Assembly: GCA_037349105.1 (NCBI GenBank)
Contig: JAYJMM010000119.1
Coordinates: 7,575,001 to 7,639,000 of the forward strand
Length of the DNA: 64,000 nt
Reading direction: 5' to 3'
Source of the DNA: Limnomonas spitsbergensis
Taxonomy: Eukaryota > Chlorophyta > Chlorophyceae > Chlamydomonadales
Shown in pieces: positions 49,401 through 61,400 of the stretch. The notes beneath the pieces were generated by a model. The model saw nothing but the letters and a program-made list of their open reading frames with translations, was not told the DNA's origin and did no database searches. Within the stretch, counting starts at the first letter, position 1, and each line of letters begins with the position of its first letter. A program made the translations under genes and the position numbers.

Positions 49401-52400
49401 GGGGGGGTCGCAACTTAATGAGGGGGGGGGTCGCAACTTAATGAGGGGGGGGTCGCAACTTAATGAGGAGGGGGGTCGCAACTTAATGAGGGGGGGGGTC
49501 GCAACTTAATGAGGGGGGGGGGTCGCAACTTAATGAGGAGGGGGGTCGCAACTTAATGAGGAGGGGGGTCGCAACTTAATGAGGAGGGGGGTTGCAACTT
49601 AATGAGGAGGGGGGTCGCAACTTAATGAGGGGGGGGGTCGCAACTTAATGAGGGGGGGGGTCGCAACTTAATGAGGGGGGGGGTCGCAACTTAATGAGGA
49701 GGGGGGTCGCAACTTAATGAGGGGGGGGTCGCAACTTAATGAGGGGGGGGGTCGCAACTTAATGAGGAGGGGGGTCGCAACTTAATGAGGGGGGGGGGTC
49801 GCAACTTAATGAGGAGGGGGGTCGCAACTTAATGAGGGGGGGTCGCAACTTAATGAGGGGGGGGGTCGCAACTTAATGAGGGGGGGGGGTCGCAACTTAA
49901 TGAGGGGGGGGGTCGCAACTTAATGAGGGGGGGGGTCGCAACTTAATGAGGGGGGGTCGCAACTTAATGAGGGGGGGGGGTCGCAACTTAATGAGGGGGG
50001 GGGGTCGCAACTTAATGAGGGGGGGGGTCGCAACTTAATGAGGGGGGGGTCGCAACTTAATGAGGAGGGGGGTCGCAACTTAATGAGGGGGGGGTCGCAA
50101 CTTAATGAGGGGGGGTCGCAACTTAATGAGGGGGGGGTCGCAACTTAATGAGGGGGGGGGTCGCAACTTAATGAGGGGGGGTCGCAACTTAATGAGGGGG
50201 GGGGGTCGCAACTTAATGAGGGGGGGTCGCAACTTAATGAGGGGGGGTCGCAACTTAATGAGGGGGGTCGCAACTTAATGAGGGGGGGTCGCAACTTAAT
50301 GAGGGGGGGTCGCAACTTAATGAGGATTCTCACTTATGATGAGCTGTCAGGTATATGGTCGATGGTAACAAGACGATGATCATCATCATTTCTTTATCAT
50401 ATATTATTCATTCATTTATTATTCATAACGATTCCATTATAAACCTAGTAAGTTCAGATTGAGAGCAACAGAGCCTGTGAAGGCCAACAAGCATTGTTCA
50501 TCCATTTGGTTGCTTTTGGCTCACAGGACAAGGCCTGCCCACCTGCCAGTCGCGAGAGGCAGCGGGCAGCCAGCATGGCATGGTAGGACAGCACCACTGA
50601 CAGGTTGGGTCGCTCCATCGGGGTGTCTAGCACCCGGAGCAGCACCGAAAGCGCAGTTTCGGGAGCAGCAGCGGGAGCCGCAGTAGGAGCCGCAGCAAAA
50701 GGGGATGAGGCAGCAGCGGTAGGAGAGGCAGCGCCACCAAGGGATGAGGCAGGAGCTGGTGTCAGGGAGTAAGGCGTGTTGAGCATCTGCTGCTGCTGCT
50801 GCTGCTGGTCGCTGAATGGCAAAATGAACGTGTTTGTGATGTCGGGTGAGAGGGTTGCGTCGTATCCAAACAGCAGGGGAACCATGTGACCCAGCACTGA
50901 AAGGAGAGGTGGAGGCAGGGGGGGAAGTAATGAGAGGAGGCAGGGGGGGCAGTAATGAGAGGAGGCAGGGGGGGAAGTAATGAGAGGGGGGGGAGGCAGG
51001 GGAGATAAGGGGGGGAGTAATGAGAGGAGGCGGGGGAGGAAGTAATGTGAGGGGGGGGGAGGCAGGGGAGGGCAGGGGGGAAGTAATGAGAGGAGGCAGG
51101 GGAGGAAGCAATGAGAGGGGGGGGAGGCAGGGGAGGGCAGGGGGGAAGTAATGAGAGGAGACAGGGGGGAAAGTAATGTGAGGGGGGGAGGCAGGGGAGG
51201 GCAGGGAGGAAGTAATGAGAGGAGGCAGGGGGGAAGTAATGTGAGGGGGGGGGGAGGCAGGGGAGGGCAGGGAGGAAGTAAATGAGAGGAGGCAGGGGGG
51301 GAAGCAATGAGAGGGGGGGGAGGCAGGGGAGGGCAGGGGGGAAGTAATGAGAGGAGGCAGGGGGGGGAAGCAATGAGAGGGGGGGGAGGCAGGGGAGGGC
51401 AGGGAGGAAGTAATGAGAGGAGGCAGGGGAGGAAGCAATGAGAGGGGGGGGAGGCAGGGGAGGGCAGGGAGGAAGTAATGAGAGGAGGCAGGGGGGGAAT
51501 AATGTGAGGGGGGGGAGGCAGGGGAGGGCAGGGAGGAAGTAATGAGAGGAGGCAGGGGAGGAAGCAATGAGAGGGGGGGGAGGCAGGGGAGGGCAGGGGG
51601 GAAGTAATGAGAGGAGGCAGGGGGGGAAGCAATGAGAGGGGGGGAGGCAGGGGAGGGCAGGGAGGAAGAAATGAGAGGAGGCAGGGGGGAAGCAATGAGA
51701 GGGGGGGGAGGCAGGGGAGGGCAGGGGGGAAGTAATGAGAGGAGGCAGGGGGGGGAAGCAATGAGAGGGGGGGGAGGCAGGGAAGGGCAGGGAGGAAGTA
51801 ATGAGAGGAGGCAGGGGAGGAAGCAATGAGAGGGGGGGGAGGCAGGGGAGGGCAGGGAGGAAGTAATGAGAGGAGGCAGGGGGGGAAGCAATGAGAGGGG
51901 GGGGAGGCAGGGGAGGGCAGGGGGGAAGTAATGAGAGGAGGCAGGGGGGGGAAGCAATGAGAGGGGGGGGAGGCAGGGGAGGGCAGGGAGGAAGTAATGA
52001 GAGGAGGCAGGGGAGGAAGCAATGAGAGGGGGGGGGAGGCAGGGGAGGGCAGGGAGGAAGTAATGAGAGGAGGCAGGGGGGGAAGCAATGAGAGGGGGGG
52101 GAAGGCAGGGGAGGGCAGGGGGGAAGTAATGAGAGGAGGCAGGGGGGGAATAATGTGAGGGGGGGGAGGCAGGGGAGGGCAGGGGGGAAGTAATGAGAGG
52201 AGGCAGGGGGGGAATAATGTGAGGGGGGGGAGGCAGGGGAGGGCAGGGAGGAAGTAATGAGAGGAGGCAGGGGGGGGAAGTAATGCGAGGGGGGGGAGGC
52301 AGGGGAGGGCAGGGGGGAAGTAATGAGAGGAGGCAGGGGAGGAAGCAATGAGAGGGGGGGGAGGCAGGGGAGGGCAGGGGGGAAGTAATGAGAGGAGGCA

Positions 52401-55400
52401 GGGGAGGAAGCAATGAGAGGGGGGGGGAGGCAGGGGAGGGCAGGGAGGAAGTAATGAGAGGTGGGGGAGGCAGGGGAGGGCAGGGAGTAAGTAATGAGAG
52501 GAGGCAGGGGGGGAAGTAATGCGAGGGGTGGGGAGGCAGGGGAGGAAGTAATGAGAGGGGGAGCAGGGGAGTAGGATGGGGCAGGAGGGTGGCAGGAGTC
52601 ATTGGCAAGGTGGTGGCGACAGAGGAGCAACTAGGAGATGAGTTCGGGGGAAAGGTCGTGGCAAGGTAGATGAGTCAGGTAAGGTAGATGAGTCAGGTAA
52701 GGTAGATGAGTCAGGTAAGGTAGATGAGTCAGGTAAGGTAGATGAGTCAGGTAAGGTAGATGAGTCAGGTAAGGTAGATGAGTCAGGGCACATGCAAGGT
52801 GAGAAAAACAGTTCGTCTTGAACAACATAACTGGAATTGGGCAAGCCCTGAGCTGATTGGTATCTAAAGCACTTGAAGGACTTAAACCCTGGGGTCCATC
52901 CTTACTATATTCAAACAGGGCTGGTGATAGCGCATCATAACCATCTCGCATGAGCAAGCTGCAGGGCGTATAATTTATCGTGCATCGTTCAACTGAACGT
53001 TCAATTGTTCAAATTCTAGAACAATTGCTATGGACATCGTGCAGCCTAGCTGACCACTTACCAGACGCCTGGCCAGCCAGCAGCTGACTCTGCAAGCCTG
53101 GATGGGCACACATGTGGCCCACCGCCAGCAGCGCCGCATCCACGGCCGCGGCACAGCGCAGCGAGACACCGGCGGCAGAAGGAGCGCCTCCGCTGTGTTC
53201 CACGTCACCTGGTGCAGCCAGCAGTCCGCAGCAACGCGCGACAGCTGCCACAATGTCCGGCCGGGCGGCCAGTGCTTCGCGAGCCAGCCCGCTGGTTGCC
53301 GCCAGCACCGCCACGCAGCGTAGGGTGCTCGTTAGCAGGGAGGCCGCGGCATCAGCACTGCAGGCCGCAGCGTCTGCTGCCATGGTGGAAGACCCACCGC
53401 CACCCCTCCCACCTGCACGCACCTTAGTTTAGGGTTCAGGGTTTTGGGTTTGCACACAAACGAAACAGCTTGTAAGAAATCGAGGAGATATGACCCGGCC
53501 CACCCGCAAGCCAAGATGCGCACAAACGAGACAGGTCGTAAAAAATCGATACAGCTCGTAAGAAAGCCAGACAGCTTGCTATGACCTCCCTATTAGGGAT
53601 CGAACAGGGAGATCGTAGCGAGCTGCCTGGCATCCCACGGATCAACATCATCACATTACGAAATGTTACGAACCGTACCTGACCAGGCCGCGGTAACCAG
53701 CGCCCCGCCTGCCCCAAGCTGCTGCTCGGCCACCAGCGGCACAAAGCGCTTCAGCAGTCCTGCCATAGCGTTGACGCCCCCTGCCCGAAGGAGCTCCTCC
53801 GCGTTGCGGCGAGAAGCCACGCAGGTCAACCAGCAGAGCTCCACACACCCCTGAGTATAAGAAAGGTTGGGGGCAGGTGGTGATGATCCTTTTTACACAC
53901 ACACAGGCAGGTCGACCAACACACCTCCATTCACCCCTGGAAAAGAAAAGGCAGGGGCAGGTGGAGCAATGTTCCCTTGTAACACACATACAGGTCGACC
54001 ACCTCACCTCCACACACACCCCTGAAAAAGGAAAGGCAGCGACATAGAAAGGGTGTTTCCTCCGCCTGGACCCACAGTCTCATACACAGCTCAATATAAT
54101 CATTCTGTCACAGCTCCACACAATCCTGCCCCTTGGGTCATTCAGGCAAGCAGACAGGCCGAATGGCAGGGGGTAGGTAAGCCGAGAGGAGGTTGATATT
54201 GATGTGTGCCTGCAAGAGAAAATTAAGGCAGACAGACCGTTTTTTTGTATCCGGTATCCCCCCCACCCCTCTCCCCACACCTTCTCGCATCCCCACACCT
54301 GTGTGAGCTGTATCCCCACACATCCCCACACATGTGTGAGCTGCATCCCCACACATCCCCACACCTGTGTGAGCTGCATCTCCTCTGCAGGCATCGGCCC
54401 TTCCTTGGCCTCTTCGCCTCCGCCGCTGCCGCTGAGCCTACCCAGGGCCTCTAGCAGCAGCGGGTAGCCGGCGTACTTGAAAGGCTGCAGTACATCTGGA
54501 TACCGGCGGTACATGATGAGCTGGCAACGTAGTACGAGAAGCAGGCGCCACATCTGTATTTGTATAACGGCGTGCAAAAGCGAGGTGGTCGCGGTGTGAA
54601 CAAATGAAGTATGAACCAGAGGGGTATGAACATCCCCCCTTTTAGCTCAACCTCCCTGTCGCTTGTCATGGCCAGATCATCCAGAGAGGTGAAGGCAGGA
54701 ATGGCACCCAATTGTGACTACCCTGCTTTGGGATATCATGGCCATTAAAGCGAGGAAGCAGACTCGCATCAGAGCATCAGAAGCTGGACCCTGGGACGAG
54801 AAACAACTCAAAGGGCGTGACGCAACGCAGAACACCTCGCTTTCACAAGCACCCTTAATAAGGCCTTCAGGGAACCCTAAGACATCAAGGGAGTTTCACA
54901 GAGGAAAGGACGGAAGGCTGTCACAAATCTTTTGGCCACAAAAAACTTTCAGCGGGGAGACGGGCCACACTGCATATGGTCCCTATCCCCCCTCTGCCCC
55001 CACCCACCTGAAGTCAATGTACCCCTCTTAACCTACCCACCTATGGCCCCTATCCCCCCTCTCCAGTTTCCACCCACTCACCTTTGGCCCCTATCCTCCC
55101 TCTCCACCCGCCCACCTGTGGCCCCTGTCCTCCCTGAACTCCCACTTGCAGCCTCTCATACGCCTTCTGAAGCTGAAGGAACAAAGGCCGTGCCTCGGGG
55201 TCCGGATTCTTATCAGGGTGTAGCTTGCGCGCCAGATTCCTACCCCAGGGATGACACACAACAGTGTGACATTGGACATAGCAGAACGTCATAAAAAGTG
55301 TGAAGGCTTAAGGGCGTGTTGGATGAAGCTGGGTCGATCTGGTGCCCCTGACTGGTTCCAAAGTCAGACGGCCTGTCTTTCTGCAATTCAGTTGACATTC

Positions 55401-58400
55401 GTAATTTTAAAATATGGATTCCAGTTTGTTCAGACGCTGGGGTGGCAGGGAGGTGCACGGCACTTCCTTGCACTTGCAGCCTGCTTGTTCTGAGGCGCAA
55501 ACAATGCACGTAGCATATAGCCTTGCAACAGAATTCCATGCTGGAGTGGGAGTCACAGAGAAAGCCCTCATCAAGGATCAGGTAGTGAGGCAGGGCTGAT
55601 TTCACAGCAAGTGCTGCCTCTATAAATGCATCTGGCTCATCTGCACGCCCCGAACAGCCCTGAGTCTAGGCTCCAGGCCGGGTCAGAACATGAGGCGGGG
55701 ACAACGCTAGGAAACAGGACCTTTAGCTTTTGGAATAACCAAAGCATCTTAAGAAGTAGGCAGGGTCAAGTGTTGGTCCTGACGATGGCCAGTAGCAGTG
55801 CGTAAAAAGAAAGAAAGAAAACTACGCCCCGCAGGGGCGTGAGGGTTCAGGAAACAGCGCGGCATGGGCGTAGGCCGCGTCCGCGCCGTTACCAGGTAGT
55901 GCGCACCTATATGCTCTACGCATCTCATCCTCCGCCACCTTGCCATCAGGGCCGCCTGTCAGTCCCAACACGCCACACGCCTCGCCCTCGGTCATAGACA
56001 GCGGCTGACGCGCCAGCTCAGCACGCCACGCTGCCAGCAGGGCCTTCAGGGTTCAAGCGTGATGATATGTTATTCATAATTATATTATATTGTTAAGTCA
56101 GTCAGGTTTTCCCACACATTTCACAGTCATCGCTCAGTTGAGCGGTCATGTGGAGGTTTCGAGTGCAGAGAACTCAGTCGGAAGGGAGTTGCCTACTCAT
56201 CGCAATAAGATCCCTATCAACTAGGAAGAATGCCGATCGTGCCATGTCAAGAGAGTCCATCTCCCAATATATGTTGCCAGAGAGAGAGAGGGAGGAAACT
56301 CGCCCCTGATGCCATACTTCCGCAGGGAGTTCTCCTTCAGTTCGGGAGAAAACAGGATACGTACCCCCCCCCACAGGCCACTTGACGCCAGGGTTGTGAC
56401 CGGGGTCAGCCAGATGGCCGGGTTTTGCCGGGCTGGGGTATGCTTTTTGACCGGCTGCGCCGGCCGGGGGGTCTGAAAATGGCTGGCCGGTGTGGATAAT
56501 TTGACGCCCTCACCTGCAGCAGCTGAACATGGTCCCGGAGCTGCCAGTTGGGGAACCGTCCCTCGTCACAGATGCTGCGCAGGTAGTAGCGGTGGCACCA
56601 CATCTCCTCAGCCAGCTCGGGATATGACAGGGGGGGCAGCGGCGCGTAGTCCCACACCTGACCCCAATGCTGACTGAGCCGGGCGGGGAAATCTCCCAGG
56701 TGCTGCTTCAGCTGAGGAGATGCAGAGAGGGGGGCTTTCAATTTCATCGCTGTCTGATGAGTAGGGAGATCTAAAGGAAAAGGGAGACCCCATATAGGGT
56801 TTAGGGTTTTAAACCAAAACCCTCTGATGAGCAGGGAGATGTAAAAAAAGGGAGACCTGCTCAAGGGTTAAGGGTTTGGGGTTCTTGGGTTTATGCCCTA
56901 AACCCTCTGATCAGCAGGGAGATGCAAATAAAAAGGGAGACCCCCAATAGGGTTAAGGATTTGGGGCTATAGGGTTTAAACCCTTAACCCTCTGATGAGC
57001 AGGGAGATGGAGAGAAAAAAGGGAGACCCCCAATAGGGTTAAGGATTTGGGGCTATAGGGTTTAAACCCTAAACCCTCTGATGAGCAGGGAGATGGAGAG
57101 AAAAAAGGAGCCCCCCTCTATGCGGATTCAACGGAGGGTTTGCATAGGTGCAGGTTGCTCAAGAGACCAATGGATTTGAAGTTGTCCGGACAGGGAGAAG
57201 GCAAGGACACACTAATGCTTATATCCCCTGTCTGGTTCAAACAACCGACATGGCACAGTGGCACACACGACCCTTCCCCCACCCAAAAAACAGTTATCTG
57301 ATGCCTGAACGGATGCTTGAACAATACCTGCGTCAGCAGCCCACCTGCGGCACCAGCCTGCCCATGCGCATGGCGTGTCCCCACACCACCTCGGGCGTAT
57401 CGCTATCGCCTGCCAGCGCCTCTGCAAAGGCCGATGGGCCGTACGCCTCCAGCACATGCAGGAGAGATTCAGGCAGTACGTGCCCGAGGTACGAACGCTG
57501 ACTCAGCGGGAGGCCCGCATCCGTGGCCTGGGGTACGCCCCTGGAGGGAGTGAAGCAGGTGGTGTGGGAGTTTGAGGGGCTTCTTCATACCCGGTGCATG
57601 TGCAAGGGGTGATCAGCATGCAGCAGTGACCCAGTCATGCTACTTAAACAGGGTTCAGACAGCCCCTTGAAGCAATGTGGCCCTCCACCCTGAACCTTAA
57701 GCCCTAACTCCTCAACAGGGTTCAGACAGCCCCTGGCAGCAATGTGGCCCTCCACCTGAACCCTTAGCCCTAACTCCTCAACAGGGTTCAGACAGCTCCT
57801 GGCAGCAATGTGGCCCTCCACCTGAACCCTTAGCCCTAACCCTAAACAGGGTTCAAACAGCCCCTGGCAGCAATGTGGCCCTCCACCCTGAACCCTAAGC
57901 CCTAACACCTCAACAGGGTTCAGACAGACCCTGGCAGCAATGTGGCCCTCCACCTGAACCCTAAGCCCTAACCCTAAACAGGGTTCAGACAGCTCCTGAT
58001 AGCAATGTGGTCTACCACCTGAACCCTAAGCCCTAACTCCTCAACAGGGTTCAGACAGCCCCTGGCAGCAATGTGGCCCTCCACCTGAACCCTTAGCCCT
58101 AACTCATCAACAGGGTTCAGACAGCTCCTGGCAGCAATGTGGCCCTCCACCCTGAACCCTAAGCCCTAAACAAGGTTCAGACAGCTCCTGGCAGCAATGT
58201 GGCCCTCCACCCTGAACCCTAAGCACTAATTCCTCAACAGGGTTCAGACAGCCCCTGGCAGCAATGTGGCCCTCCACCCTGAACCCTAAGCCCTAACTCC
58301 TCAACAGGGTTCAGACAGCCCCTGGCAGCAATGTGGCCCTCCACCTGAACCCTTAGCCCTAACTCATCAACAGGATTCAGACAGCTCCTGGCAGCAATGT

Positions 58401-61400
58401 GGCCCTCCACCCTGAACCCTAAGCCCTAAACAAGGTTCAGACAGCTCCTGGCAGCAATGTGGCCCTCCACCCTGAACCCTAAGCACTAATTCCTCAACAG
58501 GGTTCAGACAGCTCCTGGCAGCAATGTGGCCCTCCACCCTGAACCCTAAGAACTAATTCCTCAACAGGGTTCAGACAGCCCCTGGCAGCAATGTGGCCCT
58601 CCACCTGAACCCTTAGCCCTAACCCTAAACAGGGTTCAAACAGCCCCTGGCAGCAATGTGGCCCTCCACCCTGAACCCTAAGCCCTAACTCCTCAACAGG
58701 GTTCAGACAGCTCCTGGCAGCAATGTGGCCCTCCACCCTGAACCCTAAGCCCTAACTCCTCAACAGGGTTCAGACAGCTCCGGGCAGCAATGTGGCCCTC
58801 CACCTGAACCCTTAGCCCTAACTCCTAAACAGGGTTCAGACAGCTCCTGGCAGCAATGTGGCCCTCCACCCTGAACCCTAAGCCCTAAACAAGGTTCAGA
58901 CAGCTCCTGGCAGCAATGTGGCCCTCCACCCTGAACCCTAAGCACTAATTCCTCAACAGGGTTCAGACAGCTCCTGGCAGCAATGTGGCCCTCCACCCTG
59001 AACCCTAAGAACTAATTCCTCAACAGGGTTTAGACAGCTCCTGGCAGCAATGTGGCCCTCCACCCTGAACCCTAAGAACTAATTCCTCAACAGGGTTCAG
59101 ACAGCCCCTGGCAGCAATGTGGCCCTCCACCCTGAACCCTAAGCCCTAACTCCTCAACAGGGTTCAGACAGCCCCTGGCAGCAATGTGGCCCACCACCTG
59201 AACCCTTAGCCCTAACTCCTCAACAGGGTCCAGACAGCTCCTGGCAGCAATGTGGCCCTCCACCTGAACCCTAAGCCCTAACTCATCAACAGGGTTCAGA
59301 CAGCTCCTGACAGCAATGTGGTCTACCACCTGAACCCTAAGCCCTAACTCCTCAACAGGGTTCAGACAGCCCCTGGCAGCAATGTGGCCCTCCACCTGAA
59401 CCTTAAGCCCTAACTCATCAACAGGGTTCAGACAGCTCCTGACAGCAATGTGGTCTACCACCTGAACCCTAAGCCCTAACTCCTCAACAGGGTTCAGACA
59501 GCCCCTGGCAGCAATGTGGCCCTCCACCTGAACCCTAAGCCCTAACTCCTCAACAGGGTTCAGACAGCCCCTGGCAGCAATGTGGCCCTCCACCCTGAAC
59601 CCTTAGCCCTAACTCCTCAACAGGGTTCAGACAGCCCCTGGCAGCAATGTGGCCCTCCACCCTGAAACCTAAGCCCTAACTCCTCAACAGGGTTCAGACA
59701 GCCCCTGGCAGCAATGTGGCCCTCCACCTGAAACCTAAGCCCTAACTCCTCAACAGGGTTCAGACAGCCCCTGGCAGCAATGTGGCCCTCCACCTGAAAC
59801 CTAAGCCCTAACTCCTCAACAGGGTTCAGACAGCTCCTGGCAGCAATGTGGCACTCCACCTGAAACCTAAGCCCTAACTCATCAACAGGGTCCAGACAGC
59901 TCCTGGCAGCAATGTGGCCCTCCACCTGAAACCTAAGCCCTAACTCCTCAACAGGGTCCAGACAGCTCCTGGAAGCAATGTGGCCCTCCACCTGAAACCT
60001 AAGCCCTAACTCCTCAACAGGGTTCAGACAGCTCCTGGCAGCAATGTGGCCCTCCACCCTGAACCCTAAGAACTAATTCCTCAACAGGGTTCAGACAGCC
60101 CCTGGCAGCAATGTGGCCCTCCACCTGAACCCTAAGCCCTAACTCCTCAACAGGGTTCAGACAGCCCCTGACAGCAATGTGGCCCTCCACCTGAACCCTA
60201 AGCCCTAACTCCTCAACAGGGTTCAGACAGCCCCTGGCAGCAATGTGGCCCACCACCTGAACCCTTAGCCCTAACTCCTCAACAGGGTCCAGACAGCTCC
60301 TGGCAGCAATGTGGCCCTCCACCTGAAACCTAAGCCCTTACTCATCAACAGGGTTCAGACAGCTCCTGACAGCAATGTGGCCCTCCACCTGAACCCTAAG
60401 CCCTAACTCCTCAACAGGGTTCAGACAGCTCCTGGAAGCAATGTGGCCCTCCACCTGAACCCTAAGCCCTAACTCCTCAACAGGGTTCAGACAGCTCCTG
60501 GCAGCAATGTGGCCCTCCACCTGAACCCTAAGCCCTAACTCCTCAACAGGGTTCAGACAGCCCCTGGCAGCAATGTGGCCCTCCACCTGAACCTTAAGCC
60601 CTAACTCATCAACAGGGTTCAGACAGCTCCTGACAGCAATGTGGTCTACCACCTGAACCCTAAGCCCTAACTCCTCAACAGGGTTCAGACAGCCCCTGGC
60701 AGCAATGTGGCCCTCCACCTGAACCCTAAGCCCTAACTCCTCAACAGGGTTCAGACAGCCCCTGGCAGCAATGTGGCCCTCCACCCTGAACCCTTAGCCC
60801 TAACTCCTCAACAGGGTTCAGACAGCCCCTGGCAGCAATGTGGCCCTCCACCCTGAAACCTAAGCCCTAACTCCTCAACAGGGTTCAGACAGCCCCTGGC
60901 AGCAATGTGGCCCTCCACCTGAACCCTAAGCCCTAACTCCTCAACAGGGTTCAGACAGCCCCTGGCAGCAATGTGGCCCTCCACCTGAAACCTAAGCCCT
61001 AACTCCTCAACAGGGTTCAGACAGCTCCTGACAGCAATGTGGCCCTCCACCTGAAACCTAAGCCCTAACTCATCAACAGGGTCCAGACAGCTCCTGGCAG
61101 CAATGTGGCCCTCCACCTGAAACCTAAGCCCTAACTCCTCAACAGGGTTCAGACAGCTCCTGGCAGCAATGTGGCCCTCCACCTGAAACCTAAGCCCTAA
61201 CTCATCAACAGGGTTCAGACAGCTCCTGGCAGCAATGTGGCCCTCCACCTGAAACCTAAGCCCTAACTCCTCAACAGGGTTCAGACAGCTCCTGGCAGCA
61301 ATGTGGCCCTCCACCTGAAACCTAAGCCCTAACTCATCAACAGGGTCCAGACAGCTCCTGGCAGCAATGTGGCCCTCCACCTGAAACCTAAGCCCTAACT

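Noticed and set aside
26061..50325. CRISPR array
   Set aside because: Units are contiguous and near identical with no unique spacers; the context is eukaryotic, with spliceosomal introns.
50521..52608. Pro/Leu/Ser-rich ORFs of 695 and 622 codons
   Set aside because: Product of a pyrimidine-rich tandem array in intron 9. Several frames are open at once and only the exon 10 part matches a protein family.
54120..54212. Extra GRV2 exon after TTTTCTCTTGCAG in intron 7
   Set aside because: Good acceptor, but no adequate donor before the stop and no counterpart in the family; exons 7 and 8 join in phase without it.
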